From the NCBI GenBank assembly GCA_050486105.1, contig JBJHCR010000238.1:1-10236 (forward strand): DNA of 10,236 nt, given 5' to 3'. The position numbers and the translations under genes are program-made. This document shows, piece after piece, positions 6,503 to 10,236 of the stretch. Below the pieces are notes generated by a model. It had not been told where the DNA came from. It was given only the letters and a program-made list of their open reading frames with translations, and ran no database searches. This DNA is from JAEXNA01 sp050486105. Lineage in GTDB: Bacteria; Vulcanimicrobiota; Xenobia; Xenobiales; JADMJV01. The first letter of the stretch is position 1. Each line of letters starts with the position of its first letter.

Positions 6503-8413
6503 GTGTCAGCTCAGATGCCCCCTCCAACTTCACAGCAAAGTGAATATCAACCGACGCTGGCAGTGCAAGGTCTCTTCTGGATTCTGATATTCTGCTGGAC
6601 CATCAGCCCTCTCGCAGGCTACGATTATTGGTTCTATCTGGCCTCAGGCCGGAGCGTATTGGAAGAAGGCACCATCCCCTGGGCCGACTCATACTTGGGT
6701 ACCACGGCTATTTACGGATTCGAGCGCTACGCTGACTCGGCTTGGCTGGGCAACACCGTCTTCTACTTGGTCTACGCCTTAGGTGGGGTTCTAGGTCTAA
6801 CCCTATTCAAGAGTGCTCTGCTCACGGCCACCACCTACCTCACCTACTTGAACTGCAGATTGCTTGGGCTTCATTGCGGTTGGGCCATGCTCTGGAGTGC
6901 CTTGGCACTGTGGACCATTCGAGGTCGATTCGAACTTAGAACCTATTTGTATACAGATTTTTTCCTAGCGGTTCTGCTCTTTTGCCTACTCAAGCACTCA
7001 GAACACCGAGACTTGAAACGCCTGGTAATTCAGGTAGTGCCCCTTATGGTGCTCTGGACCAACATTCACCAGGGAGTGGTCGCGGGTTGCTATCTTCTTG
7101 TTGCTTGGTGGCTGCTGGGAGGTGTACCAAGGCTCCGGGGGGGTCTGGTTATCGCCCTGGCAGGAGTTGCAATTTTCGTGAAGCCCTACGGCATCTATTT
7201 TCTTGATTTTCTGAGAGACACATTCGGCAACACTCTGGCGGTTCAAGGTGTGATGGAATGGGGAAATCCGTCTTGGAGCATTCTTTTAACTCAATTGAGC
7301 CCTTTACTCCTCTCCCTGGCCATACTTATTCCCTGGGGCGTGCTCCAACGCAAGAAAAAACAACAGCCCCTTCCACCTCTTCTCTACCTGGGAGTGGCCC
7401 TGTTCTTCCTTTTTCTAGGTCTACGCTCGATTCGGGCCATCTCAGAATGGTTGCCAATAGTGGCGCCCCTAGCTGCGGCCTATTTTCCCTCTGGTCAAGG
7501 CTCATGCCGGTCAAGGCGTACGGCTACCCTGACCCTGGCTGCCCTTTTTCTGCTCACTTTTCGACCTTTCTCATGGCATCAACTTACTTCGGTGGACAAC
7601 CGATATCCCACAGCCTTACTGCAAGCCCTTCCTAGAGATGGCCAAGTCTTCAACTCCTTCGAACATGGTAATTTCTTGGTCTTCAAGGGTGTCCCGCCTT
7701 TCATTCACGGCATGACCGCGCTCTACCGGGAAGAATTGCTCCAAGACTATATTGACGTGCTCAATGCCGGCCCTAAGACCTCGCAAATTCTCGAACGGTT
7801 CTCGGTGGAAGCCATGATCTTGCACTTTCCGTCCAGCCTTGATGCCACCGGGAATCTGCTGGAGTTTCTGACTCGCTCTCCTGAATGGCAGCTGAAGGCC
7901 TTCGACGATCAGGGCCTAGTTTATCTCCGGGATCTTCAGAAAGGCAGCCTGACCGCCCTGAGACCATGGAACCTGGAACAACCCTGGACCAGCCCGGAAC
8001 TGGCTGAAGCTCAACTCGATCAACTGGTTCGAGAGTGGCCCAGCGCTCGAGCTTACGTCCTGCTGAGTCGATTGGCCGCCGAGCGTGACGACTGGACCGC
8101 AGCCAAGCGCGCTGCCGAAAGAGCCGTCCAACTCAGGCCGGACCTCTATCAGCCTTGGTACCAGTACGGTTTGATTTCCGCCAAAACGGGACACCTAGCC
8201 GGGCTGCTGGAGGCCACTAGAAATACGGTCCGCCTAGCCCCCAATGACGCCACAGCACATCTCCATCGTGGCCTAGCTTTGGAAGCCCTACGAGAGACTC
8301 GTCGTGGTTTTGCTCGCTGGTGGACGACCCAAAGGGCCTGGTACCACCTGCGCCGGGCCCTGATTCACGACCCTTCTTTGGAGCCCGCCGAGCTGCACCT
8401 TCGCGCTCTCTGA
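6503..8413 (+). CDS. GT-C-like polytopic membrane protein with C-terminal TPR region
   Basis: This 636-residue integral membrane protein has about ten to twelve hydrophobic segments between residues 20 and 353. DYWFYLASGRSVLEEGTIP (41-59) after the first segment matches a pattern of uncharacterised GT-C-like proteins, in which an extracytoplasmic acidic residue and an IP-x-x-D segment follow helix 1. R141/R146 before a membrane segment and NIHQG (187-191) fit the same family. A soluble extracytoplasmic domain follows (about 364-478, with NSFEHGNFLVF and a YREELLQDYI helix). Then come TPR-like helical pairs at about 514-580 and 584-630. Proteins of this layout are suspected glycosyltransferases or envelope-glycan factors, but the reaction is unknown. 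The start is GTG at 6503, with GGAG five bases upstream; ATG at codon 5 is too far from it. The tail gap to meaB is only six bases. Confidence 0.8.
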   Translation: MSAQMPPPTSQQSEYQPTLAVQGLFWILIFCWTISPLAGYDYWFYLASGRSVLEEGTIPWADSYLGTTAIYGFERYADSAWLGNTVFYLVYALGGVLGLTLFKSALLTATTYLTYLNCRLLGLHCGWAMLWSALALWTIRGRFELRTYLYTDFFLAVLLFCLLKHSEHRDLKRLVIQVVPLMVLWTNIHQGVVAGCYLLVAWWLLGGVPRLRGGLVIALAGVAIFVKPYGIYFLDFLRDTFGNTLAVQGVMEWGNPSWSILLTQLSPLLLSLAILIPWGVLQRKKKQQPLPPLLYLGVALFFLFLGLRSIRAISEWLPIVAPLAAAYFPSGQGSCRSRRTATLTLAALFLLTFRPFSWHQLTSVDNRYPTALLQALPRDGQVFNSFEHGNFLVFKGVPPFIHGMTALYREELLQDYIDVLNAGPKTSQILERFSVEAMILHFPSSLDATGNLLEFLTRSPEWQLKAFDDQGLVYLRDLQKGSLTALRPWNLEQPWTSPELAEAQLDQLVREWPSARAYVLLSRLAAERDDWTAAKRAAERAVQLRPDLYQPWYQYGLISAKTGHLAGLLEATRNTVRLAPNDATAHLHRGLALEALRETRRGFARWWTTQRAWYHLRRALIHDPSLEPAELHLRAL

Positions 8414-8419
8414 AAAGAC

Positions 8420-9361
8420 TCACCAGGACAGTTCCTCCAGGGTCTGATAGAGTTGCGGGAGGATCTCCAGAAAGTCAACCTCTCCTCGTTCCAATTGCCT
8501 CTTCAATTCGAACCAGCGCCCCCTACCTTCTCGATGAAGGATTCGAGACAAAGCTTGGAGGGTGTATTGCTCAAAGAGATACACCTCACCCTCTCGTCGA
8601 CTGCTCTCGGTAGCCTGTGCGCCTCGACTTATCTCTTCTAGAAACGGGGTCCATCCCTCTCCCGTCAGGGCCGAAAGACCAAACACCGGAACATCCCTGC
8701 GGAACACTCGCAAGGCCGAACGCAGTATAGCCACTGTCGCTTGACTGTCCCCCAAGTCGGACTTGTTCACGGCCACCACGTCCACTTCTTCCATCAGACC
8801 GCGCTTCAGCCCCTGGACCTCATCGCCAGCCCCCGGCAGGGCGACCAAGAGCAGGCGATCCACTAGGTAGCGCGCCCCGATCTCCGATTGTCCCACCCCA
8901 ACGGTTTCGACAATGATTCGATGATAACCGGCTCGCTCCAAGAGAGCGCAAGCCAGGGGAGTTCGAAGACCTAGGCCTCCAAGGGTCTCGCGATTGGGCG
9001 AAGGCCGAATAAAGACTCTGGGGTCCTGAGCGATCTGCCCCATGCGAGTCTTGTCACCTAAAAGACTGCCTCCTGTGCGACGGCTGCTGGGGTCGATGGC
9101 CAACACCGCTACCTTTTCCCCATGTTCGAGCCAGGAGAGCACCAACCGCTCGATCAGCGTGCTTTTCCCGGCTCCTGGAGGGCCTGTGACTCCTAAGCGG
9201 AATCCTCTGGGGGTCTTGCCTAGGCAAGCGAAGAGAGAAAGAGTAAGCTTTTCATGATGTTCCAGAGTCGACTCCACCAAGGTCAATCCCCGGGCGATGG
9301 CTCGGCGCTGCCCAGCCTCAATCTGTTGGGCCAACCGCTCTATCTCTATAGGCTCGTTCAC
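8420..9361 (-). CDS. meaB: MeaB, GTPase chaperone of methylmalonyl-CoA mutase (ArgK/YgfD family)
   Basis: This is a cytosolic G3E-type GTPase that loads and protects the adenosylcobalamin cofactor of methylmalonyl-CoA mutase. Numbering from the GTG at 9361 (313 residues): Walker A GPPGAGKS (60-67), IDPSS (89-93), GGSLLGDKTRM (97-107), ETVGVGQSE (152-160), GAGDEVQGLKRGLME (177-191), base-specificity NKSD (199-202) and SAL (230-232), then the helical C-terminal dimerisation arm. All key motifs are intact. The start is debatable. GTG 9361 matches where relatives begin (ERLAQQIEAGQRRAIARGLTLVES), but its AAGGGA is directly adjacent. The frame runs up to TTG 9406, which would add a glycine-rich 15-residue leader and overlap the divergent gene. 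No mutase gene is visible nearby. The name is well supported by the motifs; the partner is known for the family, not seen here. Confidence 0.92.
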   Translation of the reverse strand: MNEPIEIERLAQQIEAGQRRAIARGLTLVESTLEHHEKLTLSLFACLGKTPRGFRLGVTGPPGAGKSTLIERLVLSWLEHGEKVAVLAIDPSSRRTGGSLLGDKTRMGQIAQDPRVFIRPSPNRETLGGLGLRTPLACALLERAGYHRIIVETVGVGQSEIGARYLVDRLLLVALPGAGDEVQGLKRGLMEEVDVVAVNKSDLGDSQATVAILRSALRVFRRDVPVFGLSALTGEGWTPFLEEISRGAQATESSRREGEVYLFEQYTLQALSRILHREGRGRWFELKRQLERGEVDFLEILPQLYQTLEELSW

Positions 9362-9384
9362 TCCCTTGGGTTCGCAGATGTCAT
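9358..9384 (-). other. Possible eight-codon leader ORF overlapping the meaB start
   Basis: An ATG at 9384 on the minus strand has the best RBS of the region, GGAGG at 9390-9394 with five bases of spacing, inside a GGGGGGAGGAGG run. It encodes only MTSANPRE before a TGA that overlaps the meaB GTG as GTGA. This is the layout of termination-reinitiation coupling. Alternatively a one-base assembly error in the nearby CCC or GGG run hides the true meaB start, because one added base would put this ATG in frame with meaB. Confidence 0.35.
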
Positions 9385-10236
9385 GGCCTCCTCCCCCCGC
9401 ACCCAACGTTCAGCAAGGGCCGATTTGAGTTGGCTCGGACTATGTTTTTGGTATCTTTTTACGGTGCTCTCAAGCCCGGCCGCGGCCTTACCTCAGAGTT
9501 TCGGTGAAGATTTGGTGCACACTGTGAGTGAAAATGATACGGTGTTCAGCATCGCTCGAAAGTATCGATTAGCCCCGGACCATCTGTTGTGGGCCAACGG
9601 CTTAAGCCTGAACCGTCCCCCCCAGGTCGGGGACCGCCTGCACATCCCCTTGGCGCGCATAGCCCCTTTCACCCCGAACGAATCGACAGCCGTGGTGATC
9701 AACCTCCCGGAGCGGATGCTCTATTTGTTTCGAGGTGGGACCCTTAAAGAGTTCTGGGGGGTGGCCATCGGTGGAGACAACTATCCGACACCTACGGGAC
9801 GCTTCCCGATCATTGCTAAAGAAAAAAATCCGGTCTGGGAGCCTCCCGCCTATCTCCAAAGAGAGAAGGTCCCTCCTGGTCCGGACAACCCCTTGGGAGA
9901 TCGATGGATGCAGCTCACTCAAGACATGGTGGGACTGCATGGTACCAACAACCCTGACAGTATTGGGGGAGTGGCCTCCCTCGGCTGCATTCGACTTTAT
10001 CCCGAAGCAGTTCGGTCGGTCTACGATCAAGTCGGCGTGGGCACCCCTGTCTACCTGATCTACGAGCAAACTCGAGTGGGAGTCAACCAGCGAGGAGAGC
10101 TCGTTTGGAGCTTCTTCCCGGATCCTTACTACAAGCGTTACGGACTCTTCCAAGCTCAGGAAGGCCTAAAGTCAGCTCGCCAATCCGGAGTCGACATCGC
10201 CCTGAGCGACTTTGAAATTAAGGAGCGAGCCAAAGC
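9383..10236 (+). CDS. LysM-containing L,D-transpeptidase (YkuD domain), cut by the right window edge
   Basis: 284 codons are visible with no stop, so the gene is 3'-truncated by the window. The product is a secreted peptidoglycan enzyme of the YkuD family, which forms 3-3 cross-links or attaches proteins to the wall. It begins with a signal peptide (arginines at 6, 9 and 12; hydrophobic 16-31; cleavage near SPAAA-LP). A LysM peptidoglycan-binding domain follows at about 44-90 (HTVSENDTVFSIARKY, then WANGLSLN and VGDRLHIP). The YkuD domain spans about 101-228, with PTPTGRFPI (135-143), catalytic H186 in GLHGTNNP and nucleophile C202 in SLGCIRLYPEA. The motif is usually SHGC; here Leu replaces His. 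At least 56 further residues follow the domain, including FFPDPYYKRYG. The ATG overlaps the divergent leader ATG in a CATG palindrome, and no good RBS is visible. Confidence 0.9.
   Translation, partial: MASSPRTQRSARADLSWLGLCFWYLFTVLSSPAAALPQSFGEDLVHTVSENDTVFSIARKYRLAPDHLLWANGLSLNRPPQVGDRLHIPLARIAPFTPNESTAVVINLPERMLYLFRGGTLKEFWGVAIGGDNYPTPTGRFPIIAKEKNPVWEPPAYLQREKVPPGPDNPLGDRWMQLTQDMVGLHGTNNPDSIGGVASLGCIRLYPEAVRSVYDQVGVGTPVYLIYEQTRVGVNQRGELVWSFFPDPYYKRYGLFQAQEGLKSARQSGVDIALSDFEIKERAK

Noticed and set aside
9602..10153. A 183-codon minus-strand open frame at the right end.
   Set aside because: It lies opposite the LysM/YkuD frame, which has a signal peptide and complete catalytic motifs.
1..10236. 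Many CTAG tetranucleotides, a word depleted in many proteobacteria.
   Set aside because: By eye there are roughly as many as random expectation at this base composition; this argues weakly about lineage only and marks no feature.

Overview
The window looks like chromosomal DNA from a Gram-negative bacterium of moderately high G+C (roughly mid-50s to 60% on the lines I counted). A lipoprotein with a lipobox, a signal-peptide-bearing S46 dipeptidyl-peptidase, a LysM plus YkuD L,D-transpeptidase and a VolA-like lipase all imply a periplasm and outer membrane. The mix, together with a membrane protein of the 'DxWxxLaxGrxilexGxiPxxD' type and MeaB, resembles Acidobacteriota or a neighbouring deep Gram-negative phylum. 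That is an inference from family distribution and not a phylogenetic placement. I see no mobile element, CRISPR array, tRNA or rRNA.

Layout. (a) Positions 1-3237 hold a minus-strand run. In transcription order it is an S46 dipeptidyl-peptidase, a small protein resembling a degenerate methyltransferase, a fatty-acid-hydroxylase-family membrane enzyme, and probably the first 13 codons of a fourth gene leaving at the left edge. Gaps are 1, 6 and 41 bases, so this is a likely operon. (b) The 197-base divergent gap at 3238-3434 contains a minus-strand hairpin plus T-tract in the S46 leader and a strong RBS for the plus-strand lipase gene. (c) 3435-5507 (+) encodes a lipoprotein lipase/esterase, followed by a hairpin terminator. 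(d) 5606-6352 (-) is a class I methyltransferase, divergent from 6503-8413 (+), a polytopic GT-C-like membrane protein with a C-terminal TPR region. (e) 8420-9361 (-) is the GTPase MeaB, tail to tail with the membrane protein. (f) 9383-10236 (+) is a LysM/YkuD L,D-transpeptidase that runs off the right edge.

How they work together. Most products act at the cell envelope: peptide scavenging (S46), lipid-ester hydrolysis (lipase), lipid hydroxylation (fatty acid hydroxylase), possible surface-glycan or membrane-glycolipid work (methyltransferase and GT-C-like protein) and peptidoglycan cross-linking (L,D-transpeptidase). MeaB is a cytosolic chaperone for the B12-dependent methylmalonyl-CoA mutase, whose gene is not in the window. 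I find no clear new multi-gene system. The items most worth a second look are the leader hairpin of the S46 gene, the very compact divergent meaB/L,D-transpeptidase start region, and the operon pairing S46 with a fatty acid hydroxylase.
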